Source: an uncultured Verrucomicrobiota bacterium (GTDB lineage Bacteria; Verrucomicrobiota; Verrucomicrobiia; Limisphaerales; UBA9464). Taken from it: DNA of 5,834 nucleotides. Shown piece by piece: positions 1 to 5,734 of this stretch. A program made the translations under genes and the position numbers. How positions within the stretch are numbered: the first letter of the stretch is position 1; each line of letters opens with the position of its first letter. Below the pieces are notes generated by a model, which worked only from the letters and a program-made list of their open reading frames with translations, was not told the DNA's origin and made no database searches. The DNA lies in assembly GCA_903925515.1 (NCBI GenBank), contig CAIYFP010000455.1, positions 1-5,834 on the forward strand, written 5' to 3'.

Positions 1-338
1 AGCGTCCGGAGTCGGAAATGGCCCGGTTGGTGCACAACGATTACCTGGAGCAGTTCTGCGACTCGGGCTGGCCCGGGGGGATCGCCTACATGGGTTGGAT
101 CGGCACGGCCATGGCGGTGGCATGGCGTCGGCATGGACGGGGGCGTGACCCCGCCATGGCCGGGTTGCTGGTGGGGACGACGGCATGGCTGGGGCAGGGG
201 TTGACGGAGTTCGGGCTGTATGTTCCGGCGATGGCATGGACGGGGTTTGCCTTCATGGGCTGGTTGGCGGCGGCACCCGGGGATTTGGCATCGACACCCG
301 CCAAGGGCGGTTTCAAGACTTCGGGGGAAAGCGCATGA
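1..338 (+). CDS. O-antigen ligase/polymerase-like membrane protein, C-terminal fragment
   Basis: The frame is already open at the window edge, so the gene starts upstream; about 112 codons are visible. The fragment begins with a soluble stretch containing HNDYLEQFCDSG, which resembles the conserved periplasmic-loop motif (HNDYL...G..G) of the O-antigen ligase family (Wzy_C/WaaL, PF04932). Three hydrophobic, probably membrane-spanning stretches follow: around GGIAYMGWIGTAMAVAW, AMAGLLVGTTAWLGQGL and LYVPAMAWTGFAFMGWLAAA. A short polar tail (STPAKGGFKTSGESA) ends the protein. Family members join or polymerise glycan units at the inner membrane using undecaprenyl-linked substrates. Which glycan this one handles cannot be read from the fragment. 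Its TGA shares four bases (ATGA) with the aroQ start, so the two genes are probably co-transcribed and translationally coupled. Family assignment is fairly likely; the exact role is unknown. Confidence 0.68.
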   Translation, partial: RPESEMARLVHNDYLEQFCDSGWPGGIAYMGWIGTAMAVAWRRHGRGRDPAMAGLLVGTTAWLGQGLTEFGLYVPAMAWTGFAFMGWLAAAPGDLASTPAKGGFKTSGESA

Positions 339-772
339 AGATCCTGTTTCTGAACGGGCCGAACCTGAACCTGCTGGGCACGCGGGAACCTGGAATTTAC
401 GGGCAACAGACCTTGGCGGACATCGAGGCTGCGGTCAGACGGCGAGCGGAGGGACGTTCCATCGGGGTCGATTTTCGGCAATCGAACCATGAAGGGGATC
501 TGGTGACATGGATCCAGCAGGCGCGCGGGACGGCGGACGCGATCGTGTTGAATGCGGCGGCGTACACGCACACCTCGGTGGCGTTGCGGGACGCGATCTC
601 GGCGAGCGGGGTGCCGACGATCGAGGTTCACCTGTCGAACATTCATGCGCGGGAGGAATTCCGGCATCGATCCCGGATTGCGGCGGTGTGTCGAGGGCAG
701 GTGGCCGGGTTCGGGTTGGGGTCGTACTTATTGGGGTTAGAAGCAGCCGTTATCGTTATTGAAAGCTCGTAA
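335..772 (+). CDS. aroQ: 3-dehydroquinate dehydratase, type II
   Basis: Catalyses reversible dehydration of 3-dehydroquinate to 3-dehydroshikimate, the third step of the shikimate pathway, in the cytoplasm as a dodecamer. The 145-residue length is typical of the type II family. Signature segments run in order: FLNGPNLNLLG (5-15), REPGIYG (17-23) with the catalytic tyrosine at Y22 and R17 on the mobile lid, QSNHEGDLV (49-57), NAAAYTHTSVALRDA (73-87), EVHLSNIHAREEFRH (97-111) and GFGLGSYLLGLEA near the end. N10, R17, Y22, N73, H79, E97, H99 and R110 match the active-site residues of the Mycobacterium tuberculosis enzyme with a constant offset of two, so the active site looks complete. The ATG at 335 is chosen because MKILFLNGPNLN is the canonical N-terminus. 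It overlaps the upstream stop (ATGA), which suggests coupled translation. aroQ immediately upstream of accB-accC is a common bacterial arrangement. Confidence 0.97.
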   Translation: MKILFLNGPNLNLLGTREPGIYGQQTLADIEAAVRRRAEGRSIGVDFRQSNHEGDLVTWIQQARGTADAIVLNAAAYTHTSVALRDAISASGVPTIEVHLSNIHAREEFRHRSRIAAVCRGQVAGFGLGSYLLGLEAAVIVIESS

Positions 773-789
773 ACCGCCCGTTTTTGCGA

Positions 790-830
790 GGTTGACGCCG
801 TTTCACCCTCGTTCGCCATGAAACGGAACC
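790..830 (+). repeat. Inverted repeat in the aroQ-accB spacer
   Basis: CCGTTTCA (798-805) and TGAAACGG (819-826) are perfect 8-bp inverted copies separated by 13 bases. Pairing extends outward through GGTT (790-793) with AACC (827-830), leaving a 4-base bulge (GACG) on the left arm. The octamer TTGACGCC occurs at 792-799, partly inside this repeat, and again at 831-838 just after it. There is no T-run behind the stem, so it is not a typical intrinsic terminator. It could be a terminator-like or attenuating hairpin after aroQ, or a dimeric repressor site in front of accBC. The sequence does not decide between these. Confidence 0.55.
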
Positions 831-858
831 TTGACGCCTTGAAGACGAAATCTCTAGC
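831..858 (+). promoter_or_regulatory. Possible sigma-70-type promoter for accBC
   Basis: TTGACG (831-836) matches five of six bases of the -35 consensus. After a 16-base spacer comes TCTAGC (853-858), a poor -10 match (three of six). It sits directly behind the inverted repeat at 790-830 and about 130 bases ahead of the accB start. A promoter here would explain the 213-bp spacer, but the weak -10 makes this tentative, and accBC could instead be read through from aroQ. Confidence 0.25.
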
Positions 859-947
859 GTCGCCCGATTGGAACGGTCGCCCGTCCTGCTTTCCGGCAGG
901 CCCGGGAAGACCGACGGAACCGGGAAACCTTGCCCGGCACTAACCAG

Positions 948-967
948 TCGCGCCCCCCTTGGCGCGA
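948..967 (+). promoter_or_regulatory. Stem-loop just upstream of the accB ribosome binding site
   Basis: TCGCGCC (948-954) and GGCGCGA (961-967) form a perfect 7-bp, mostly G-C stem with a 6-base loop (CCCCTT). It ends five bases before the Shine-Dalgarno sequence GAGGAG. In mRNA it should be stable and could influence ribosome access or 5' stability. A role in control is inferred only from its position. Confidence 0.45.
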
Positions 968-972
968 AACGC

Positions 973-978
973 GAGGAG
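973..978 (+). promoter_or_regulatory. Ribosome binding site deciding the accB start
   Basis: GAGGAG lies seven bases before the GTG at 986 and is the only strong Shine-Dalgarno sequence seen before a gene in this window. It supports the GTG start over the in-frame TTG at 959, which would add nine residues unlike known family members. Confidence 0.8.
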
Positions 979-985
979 TAGTCCT

Positions 986-1459
986 GTGGACCTGAAAGAG
1001 ATCAAGGCGATCATCGACTTGATGAAGAAGAACTCCCTGTCGGAGTTCGAACTCGAGCAGAAGGATTTCAAGATCAAGCTCAAGCGGGGCATGGACGGCG
1101 CCGACGACGGCACCTTGGCCTTGCCACGAATGGCCGCCATGCCCATGGCCACCCTCCCGGCGCCCATGGCCGCGCCCGCCCTACAGGCTGCCGCGATGCC
1201 TGCGGCCCCGGCCGCCTCGGAAACCGAGATCAAGTCCCCCATGATTGGAACCTTCTACCGATCCCCGGCACCCGATGCCGCCTCCTATGTGGACGTGGGG
1301 GTCGAGGTCGGGCCCGATACCGTCGTTTGCATCATCGAGGCCATGAAGGTCATGAACGAGATCAAGGCCGAAACCCGCGGCGTCATCACGGCCCTTCTCG
1401 CCGAGAACGCCAAGCCCGTCGAGTTCGGCCAACCCCTCTTCCGCATCCGCCCCCTCTGA
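986..1459 (+). CDS. accB: Biotin carboxyl carrier protein of acetyl-CoA carboxylase
   Basis: Carries the biotin that AccC carboxylates and that the AccA-AccD transferase then uses to make malonyl-CoA for fatty acid synthesis in the cytoplasm. The protein has 157 residues starting from GTG at 986, close to the usual AccB length. The N-terminal segment DLKEIKAIIDLMKKNSLSEF and the following FKIKLKRG are the conserved AccB oligomerisation and AccC-contact region. Residues about 40-80 form a flexible Ala/Pro linker that is also rich in methionine. The C-terminal biotinyl domain begins at IKSPMIGTFYRSP and carries the biotinylation motif EAMKVMNE, with the biotin-accepting lysine at K121, followed by ENAKPVEFGQPLFRI. 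The start is set by the GAGGAG at 973-978 and by the canonical N-terminus. accC follows after 30 bases, so the two genes are almost certainly one transcript. Confidence 0.97.
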   Translation: MDLKEIKAIIDLMKKNSLSEFELEQKDFKIKLKRGMDGADDGTLALPRMAAMPMATLPAPMAAPALQAAAMPAAPAASETEIKSPMIGTFYRSPAPDAASYVDVGVEVGPDTVVCIIEAMKVMNEIKAETRGVITALLAENAKPVEFGQPLFRIRPL

Positions 1460-1489
1460 GCGTTCCCCGCAACCCTTCCCACCCTCCCC

Positions 1490-2875
1490 ATGTTCGAGAA
1501 GATCCTCGTCGCCAATCGCGGCGAAATCGCCATGCGCGTCATCCGCGCCTGCCGGGAACTCAACATCAAGACCGTCGCCGTCTATTCCAAGGCCGACGCC
1601 AACTCGATGCATGTCCAGGTGGCCGACGAGGCCATCTGCATTGGAGACGGCCCCTCGACGGACAGCTACCTTCGCATCGACCGGATCATCTCGGCGGCGG
1701 AGATCACGGACGTGGATGCGATCCACCCCGGATACGGCTTCCTCTCGGAGAACGCCCACTTCGCCGACGTGTGCGAGTCCTGCAACATCCGCTTCGTCGG
1801 GCCCCGTTCGGCGGCGATGAACGCCCTGCATGACAAGGCCCTGAGCCGCAACCTTGCCAAGAAGGCGGGCGTTCCGACGCCCCCGGGCTCCGACGGCCTT
1901 GTCGAGTCCGAGCAAGACGCCCAGGCCATCGCGAAGAAGATCGGTTACCCGGTGATGATCAAGGCGGTGGCGGGCGGCGGCGGGCGTGGCATGCGGGTGG
2001 CGCACAACGACATTTCGCTCATCAAGGGCTACCACACCGCCCGCACCGAGGCCGAGAAGGCCTTCGGAAACTCGGGTGTGTACATCGAGAAGTTCATCGA
2101 GAACCCGCACCACATCGAGTACCAGATCCTCGGCGACAACCGCGGCAACATCATCCACCTCGGCGAACGCGACTGTTCCATCCAACGTCGCAACCAGAAG
2201 CTCATCGAGGAAACCCCCTCCCCGCTCCTCGACCGCAAGGATCTCAAGGATCTCCGCAAGAAGATGGGCAAGGCCGCCCTCCGCATTGCCGAGATGGCGC
2301 ACTATACCAACGCCGGCACCGTCGAGTTCATCGCCGACGACCAAGGCAACTTTTACTTCCTCGAGGTCAACAAGCGCATCCAGGTCGAGCATCCCATCAC
2401 GGAGGAGGTCACCGGCATCGACCTTGTGCGCCAGCAGATCCTCATCGCGGCTGGCGAGAAGCTCACCCTGTCGCAATCCGACATCTCCGCCCGCGGGCAT
2501 TCCATCGAGGTCCGGATCAACGCCGAGGACCCCTTCAACGACTTCCGCCCATCCCCGGGCCGCATCGAGATGTACTACGCCCCGGGCGGCGGCGGCGTGC
2601 GCCTCGATTCCCATGCCTACGCGGGCTACACGATCCCGCCCTACTACGACTCGATGATCGGCAAGCTCATCACGTGGGGACGCGACCGTACCGAGGCCAT
2701 GAACCGCATGAGCCGGGCCCTCTCGGAGTACATGATCACCGGGGTCAAGACGACGATCCCCTTCGACCTCGCCATCCTCCAGGACCCCGACTTCCGCCGC
2801 GGCCAGTACACGACGAACTTCGTCGAGCGCTTTCTCGGCGGGGCCCGCCGCGAGCTCATCCAGGAAACGGCCTAG
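1490..2875 (+). CDS. accC: Acetyl-CoA carboxylase, biotin carboxylase subunit
   Basis: ATP-dependent carboxylation of biotin on AccB with bicarbonate. The 461 residues are slightly longer than E. coli AccC. The start is secure because FEKILVANRGEIA is canonical, yet the 30-base spacer from accB is pyrimidine-rich and has no Shine-Dalgarno sequence, which suggests coupling to accB. Domains are the N-terminal Rossmann-like fold (1 to about 110, with HPGYGFLSEN), the ATP-grasp domain with K116, K158 and glycine loop AGGGGRGM (161-168), then ERDCSIQRRNQKLIEE, and the catalytic strand FLEVNKRIQVEHP with E292, N294, R296, Q298 and E300. The C-terminal domain contains EVRINAEDP, whose R342 corresponds to the catalytic Arg338 of E. 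coli. One oddity is K295, where E. coli has threonine (MNTRIQVEHP). The protein ends GGARRELIQETA, and the GCC-TAG end lies inside the dispersed repeat that begins at 2870. Confidence 0.97.
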   Translation: MFEKILVANRGEIAMRVIRACRELNIKTVAVYSKADANSMHVQVADEAICIGDGPSTDSYLRIDRIISAAEITDVDAIHPGYGFLSENAHFADVCESCNIRFVGPRSAAMNALHDKALSRNLAKKAGVPTPPGSDGLVESEQDAQAIAKKIGYPVMIKAVAGGGGRGMRVAHNDISLIKGYHTARTEAEKAFGNSGVYIEKFIENPHHIEYQILGDNRGNIIHLGERDCSIQRRNQKLIEETPSPLLDRKDLKDLRKKMGKAALRIAEMAHYTNAGTVEFIADDQGNFYFLEVNKRIQVEHPITEEVTGIDLVRQQILIAAGEKLTLSQSDISARGHSIEVRINAEDPFNDFRPSPGRIEMYYAPGGGGVRLDSHAYAGYTIPPYYDSMIGKLITWGRDRTEAMNRMSRALSEYMITGVKTTIPFDLAILQDPDFRRGQYTTNFVERFLGGARRELIQETA

Positions 2876-2969
2876 TCGCGTGTCTCACCCATGGCGGGAG
2901 CCTCGCCGCGAGGGGTTTTCATGCCCAGCGAGGCGCAACCGGCGAGCAGACCCGCAGCGATCCGTGAGG
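2870..2969 (+). repeat. Dispersed 100-bp repeat, copy A (left arm of the foldback)
   Basis: Aligns without gaps to 5735-5834, with 80 of 100 bases identical. Shared blocks include GCCTAGT at the start, TCGCCGCGAGGG, CGAGGCGC, CGAGCAGACCCGCAG and GTGAGG at the end. An internal mini-palindrome CCTCG-CCG-CGAGG is followed by GGTTTT. In the other copy the two leading C bases are T, which would still pair with G in RNA. It begins within the last codons of accC and supplies the sequence context of its stop codon. Confidence 0.85.
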
Positions 2970-2996
2970 AGCGGGCCACGACGTCGGACGCGTAAC

Positions 2997-3039
2997 AAGC
3001 CGCGGCCCTTTGGGTTGCTCCCAGAAAGGCCCGGGGCTT
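2997..3039 (+). repeat. Central stem-loop of the foldback element
   Basis: The left arm (2997-3014, aagccgcggccctttggg) pairs with the right arm (3020-3039, cccagaaaggcccggggctt) through 16 base pairs, with two mismatches, one 2-base bulge and a 5-base loop (TTGCT). No T-tract follows, so it is not a classical intrinsic terminator, although it could stop or shield the accBC transcript. It is the natural hinge between the two long arms. Confidence 0.7.
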
Positions 3040-3139
3040 CGTGATTCGTCCGTCCCAGACCGCTGCCGGCAGGCTCCGTGTTCACGCCTCGTCCCAGGCT
3101 TTCATGGAGCACTCCAGCACCATCGATTGGTGAGACACG

Positions 3140-3318
3140 GGACGATCGCATGTCCGCCGCACCGCAGGTTCGGGGCCCGCCTTCCTGCCATGGGCCGACG
3201 CCCGGTGAGGCGGGCGCGTTCATTCAAATCGCGGGCATTTAGTGGCGTGACTGCCTTGACCGTGCTGGCGGCCAGCCGAAGCGTCTGCCGGCGTGCGAGC
3301 GGGTGATGCACCCAGTAC
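3140..3318. other. Non-coding spacer upstream of the ATPase gene
   Basis: Together with 2876-3139 this makes a 443-bp stretch without a gene. Beyond the foldback element it holds an 8-bp perfect inverted repeat, GCCCGCCT (3175-3182) and AGGCGGGC (3208-3215). A relatively AT-rich patch at about 3219-3243 (TTCATTCAAATC...CATTTAGTGG) is the only place resembling a promoter region. A small palindrome GGGTG-ATG-CACCC (3301-3313) ends five bases before the ATPase start and could be an operator or an RNA hairpin. No convincing -35/-10 pair and no RNA gene are visible. Confidence 0.45.
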
Positions 3319-4752
3319 ATGAATGCGAACGAGATGCCGCCGCGCGACCTTTGGGAGGTCGCCCGGCGCCTGAGACATGACGAGCCGTTGGATGCCGGGG
3401 ATGCGCGATGGGTGGACACGAGTCCCGCCCGCGTCCTTGGGCATGAACGGCTGTTGCGAAGCCTTGGAGTGGATGCGAGGACATGGACGCTGCGAATGGA
3501 CCGAGCGCGCCATTGCAGCCTTTTCTCGGGTCATCGTGGCACGGGCAAGAGCACGGAGCTGCGCCGGATCGCCGCCCAGCTTCACGGGCCGGACCTGTTC
3601 CATGTGGTGTTCCTTGACCTGTTGCGGGAGCCCATGGGCGGCGGGCGCCTCCAGACGCCCGACGTGTGCCTTGCGTTGTGTCGCCGCCTTGCCGTCGAGC
3701 TGGAGCAGGAGGGCCTCGAGTTGCTGGGCGATGGCATCCGGCCCTTGGAGGCATGGCTTCGGACGGCGCTCCAGCCGGGCCGCGAACGGAATGGCGCGCC
3801 CGCAAAGGAACCCAAGGCCGACGCCGAGCGGTTCGTCCATGCCATCGAGCGTTGGGTGACGCTCGCAAGGTCCGGCGCCGACGGCCTCGGGGCGGTGCAC
3901 GGGGCGTTCCGGAGCGGGTTCGACAGCTTTGCCGACGGCTTCAACCAGTGGGTGGCGATGGCCCGGGGCAGGTTGAAGGAGGAGGGGCGCAGCCGGGACC
4001 TTCTCTTCGTGCTCGACGGCACAGACCGCATCGACGGGGAGGATGGACGTGCATTCTTTGGCGGCGACGCCCACCCGCTCCGGCGACTGGACGGCGTGTT
4101 CGTCCATTGCGCGCCCGTGCAGCCCATCCGGCCGCCAGGCGGCCTGCAGCCGTTGTTCGACCATGTCGTCCGCCTCGCGCCGCTGACGATCCACGAGAAG
4201 TTCGATCCGGGTGGACCGAGCCTTCCCGTGCGGGTGCCATCGCCCGCGGAGGCCTCCAAGCGCAACGGGACGCGGCATCGGTACGAGCTGGGTCCCGTCC
4301 CGATCCCGGCGGCCTATGACGTGATGCGCCAGATGATCCTGCTGAGGGCCCCGGCGCGATTCTTCGACCCGGATCCGGTGGAGACGGGGGACTGGAGCCT
4401 CCTGGACCGGCTTGTCGCGGCGAGTGGCGGGCACCCGAGGGACCTCATGCGCCTGCTCGACCATGCCTTCGGCCATGCCACGGGCGACCGCTTTGATTCC
4501 GAGGCGGTGACGGAGGCGATCCGCGCGATGGCGGCGGACTATCGCAGGATCCTTGAGCCGGACGACTACCGCCTTCTGGCGGAGATCGACCGTGGCGGGA
4601 CGGGTTGCACGCCCCATGGGGAGGCGACGAGCCGGCTGCTGGCGAACCTTGCGTTGCTGGAATACGACGGCGACTGGTGGCAGTCGCACCCGGTGATCCG
4701 GACGTTGCCGGGATACCGTGCGGCGCTGGAGAAGGTGCCGGCGCCGGGTTGA
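3319..4752 (+). CDS. Orphan P-loop ATPase, AAA/STAND-like
   Basis: 477 residues, no signal peptide or membrane segment, so probably cytoplasmic. A Walker A motif GHRGTGKST lies at 71-79 (K77), and a Walker B-like strand LLFVLDGTDRI at 228-238 has D233 and D236. The Walker A-B spacing is long (about 150 residues) and includes a helical, charged insert (about 160-225). SGGHPRDLMRLLDHA (369-383) resembles the sensor-2 region of ORC/Cdc6- and STAND-type ATPases, with R374 a possible sensor arginine. The C-terminus (about 400-470: ILEPDDYRLLAEI...LLANLALLEYDGDWW) looks like a winged-helix domain. Such ATPases often act as switches or loaders with a partner protein, sometimes in conflict systems, but no effector is fused or adjacent here. 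ATG 3319 is the first start after an in-frame stop at 3304; it lacks a Shine-Dalgarno sequence, and ATG 3334 is an alternative. Convergent with the next gene, 55 bp apart. Biological role unknown. Confidence 0.82.
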   Translation: MNANEMPPRDLWEVARRLRHDEPLDAGDARWVDTSPARVLGHERLLRSLGVDARTWTLRMDRARHCSLFSGHRGTGKSTELRRIAAQLHGPDLFHVVFLDLLREPMGGGRLQTPDVCLALCRRLAVELEQEGLELLGDGIRPLEAWLRTALQPGRERNGAPAKEPKADAERFVHAIERWVTLARSGADGLGAVHGAFRSGFDSFADGFNQWVAMARGRLKEEGRSRDLLFVLDGTDRIDGEDGRAFFGGDAHPLRRLDGVFVHCAPVQPIRPPGGLQPLFDHVVRLAPLTIHEKFDPGGPSLPVRVPSPAEASKRNGTRHRYELGPVPIPAAYDVMRQMILLRAPARFFDPDPVETGDWSLLDRLVAASGGHPRDLMRLLDHAFGHATGDRFDSEAVTEAIRAMAADYRRILEPDDYRLLAEIDRGGTGCTPHGEATSRLLANLALLEYDGDWWQSHPVIRTLPGYRAALEKVPAPG

Positions 4753-4807
4753 ACCTCGGCGGGGCCAAGGGTTGGGTTCTGGCGCGGCTGCGGAATGGGC
4801 GATGCGG

Positions 4808-5650
4808 TCAGCGCGCGGCGTCGTGGTTGGAAACAAATTCCTTGGCGCGCCGGACGAATTCGTCGGGTTGGCGCGCGAAGTCCTGGCTGTCGGTCTCGAT
4901 GGCGAGGCGGCCGGTGTAGCCCTGCGCGACCAAGGCCTTGAAGAGCCCGGCGTAGTTGGCGTCGCCTTGCCCGACATGGGTGTCGTTGGCCACGTCGTCG
5001 CCCTTGGCGGTCTTCTGCACCTTCTTGTCCTTGAGATGGATGTCGAAGACGCGGCCGTTGTAGTCGTTGAAGACCTTGGCGGCGTCGAGGTTGGCGCTGG
5101 TGATCCAGCCGACGTCGAGGCAGACGCCCAGGCGTGGGTCCCGATGGCCGATCACTTGCCGGACGATGGCGGGGTTGCCGTAGAGGGACTTGATGCCGTG
5201 ATTGTGGACGGCGACCCGGATGTCGTACTCCTTGGCGAGTTCCTCGAGATTGTCCCAGATGCGGAAGTCGCCGGGCTCGACCACGACGAGCTTCATGCCC
5301 ATGAACTTGGCGAACTCGAAGAGCTTGCGGTTTTCCTCCTTGTTCATCGAGGTGCCGGCCACGCCGTAGGTGTAGGCTCGGAGCCCGGCGGCCTCGAGCT
5401 TGGCCTTCTTGGCGGCGAGCTGCTCGCGGGATTCCTTGTTGTAGTCGAGATGGTTTGGGATGAGCTGGAGGTCCTTGATGTCATGGCGCCGGGCAAACTC
5501 GATGACTTGGTCGAAACTGAGGTTGCGAAGGGTCCATGTCTGGATGGCGACATGGTCGGCTAGGCCGGCCGCATGCAGGACGGGGCCCAGGACCATCGAG
5601 GCGGCCATCCAGCCATGGGCCGCCCATCGGGATAGGAATCGGGGGAGCAT
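4808..5650 (-). CDS. Sugar phosphate isomerase/epimerase-like TIM-barrel protein, probably exported
   Basis: 280 residues from the ATG at 5650 (minus strand). The family is the xylose-isomerase-like/AP-endonuclease-2 TIM barrel (PF01261), whose members isomerise or epimerise sugars, inositols or hydroxypyruvate with a divalent metal. Visible barrel strands carry the expected metal and catalytic residues: VVVEPGD (E125), VAVHNHG (H149, H151), VCLDVGW (D179), FDIHLKD (H205) and LAIETD (E252), with HVGQGD at 225-230. The N-terminus MLPRFLSRW plus a hydrophobic run (about 14-31) ending in HAAGLA looks like a Sec signal peptide, so the enzyme probably works in the periplasm. The start at 5650 is chosen because it gives this signal. 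The frame stays open upstream to a TTG at 5755, but that would prepend 35 unlikely residues overlapping the repeat. There is no clear Shine-Dalgarno sequence. The substrate cannot be told from sequence. Confidence 0.86.
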   Translation of the reverse strand: MLPRFLSRWAAHGWMAASMVLGPVLHAAGLADHVAIQTWTLRNLSFDQVIEFARRHDIKDLQLIPNHLDYNKESREQLAAKKAKLEAAGLRAYTYGVAGTSMNKEENRKLFEFAKFMGMKLVVVEPGDFRIWDNLEELAKEYDIRVAVHNHGIKSLYGNPAIVRQVIGHRDPRLGVCLDVGWITSANLDAAKVFNDYNGRVFDIHLKDKKVQKTAKGDDVANDTHVGQGDANYAGLFKALVAQGYTGRLAIETDSQDFARQPDEFVRRAKEFVSNHDAAR

Positions 5651-5734
5651 GGGCGACAGATTGCCTTGGAATGACGCGCGCGGGAAGAAGGAAGGCTCGC
5701 CATCCCCGGCGGCGAAAGGATGCGCGGTTCCCGC

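Larger units (their letters stand above)
2870..3139 (+). mobile_element. Foldback (long imperfect inverted repeat) element, MITE-like
   Basis: The outer ends CGTGTCTCACC (2879-2889) and GGTGAGACACG (3129-3139) are perfect 11-bp inverted copies; over 20 bases 16 match. Similarity continues inward. Reading the right arm in reverse complement, GAGGCG and GCAGCG occur with the same 24-base spacing as in the left arm (2930 and 2954), and 26 of 40 bases agree across that block. Both arms then meet in a strong stem-loop at 2997-3039. The left arm (about 136 bases) exceeds the right (about 120), mainly through extra sequence around 2970-2987. The left 100 bases recur at 5735-5834. There is no transposase and no convincing target-site duplication, so the mobile nature is inferred from dispersion and terminal inverted repeats. 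In the accC transcript it would fold into a long hairpin and could act as a 3'-end stabiliser or terminator. A structured RNA is an alternative reading. Confidence 0.6.

Noticed and set aside
885..900. Small stem-loop CCTGC-TTTCCG-GCAGG in the accB leader
   Set aside because: Only five base pairs and no further support; expected by chance in GC-rich spacer DNA.
959..985. TTG start for accB, nine codons upstream of the GTG
   Set aside because: Lies before the strong Shine-Dalgarno at 973-978 and would add residues not found in AccB; GTG at 986 gives the canonical N-terminus.
1181..2614. 477-codon open frame on the minus strand opposite accB/accC
   Set aside because: A shadow of the C-ending codon use of accC; low-complexity Asp/Val/Leu/Gly-rich translation with no family resemblance, while the plus strand encodes unmistakable AccB and AccC.
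2878..2967. Small peptide shared by both repeat copies (…AAR.F..QRGA..EQTR…, same stop position)
   Set aside because: Differences between copies fall about equally on codon positions 1, 2 and 3 (5, 8 and 6), so there is no sign of protein-level selection; the shared frame follows from nucleotide similarity.
4753..4807. Bidirectional terminator between the convergent ATPase and isomerase genes
   Set aside because: Only a weak, bulged GC-rich pairing with a long loop that runs into the isomerase gene, and no T-tract on either strand.
3220..4977. 585-codon open frame on the minus strand opposite the ATPase gene
   Set aside because: Arg/Pro/Ala-rich translation without domains; the plus strand has clear Walker motifs. 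Long antisense frames are expected at this GC content.
4718..5563. 281-codon plus-strand frame opposite the isomerase gene
   Set aside because: Val/Leu/Glu/Gly-rich antisense shadow of the isomerase coding sequence, with no recognisable motif.
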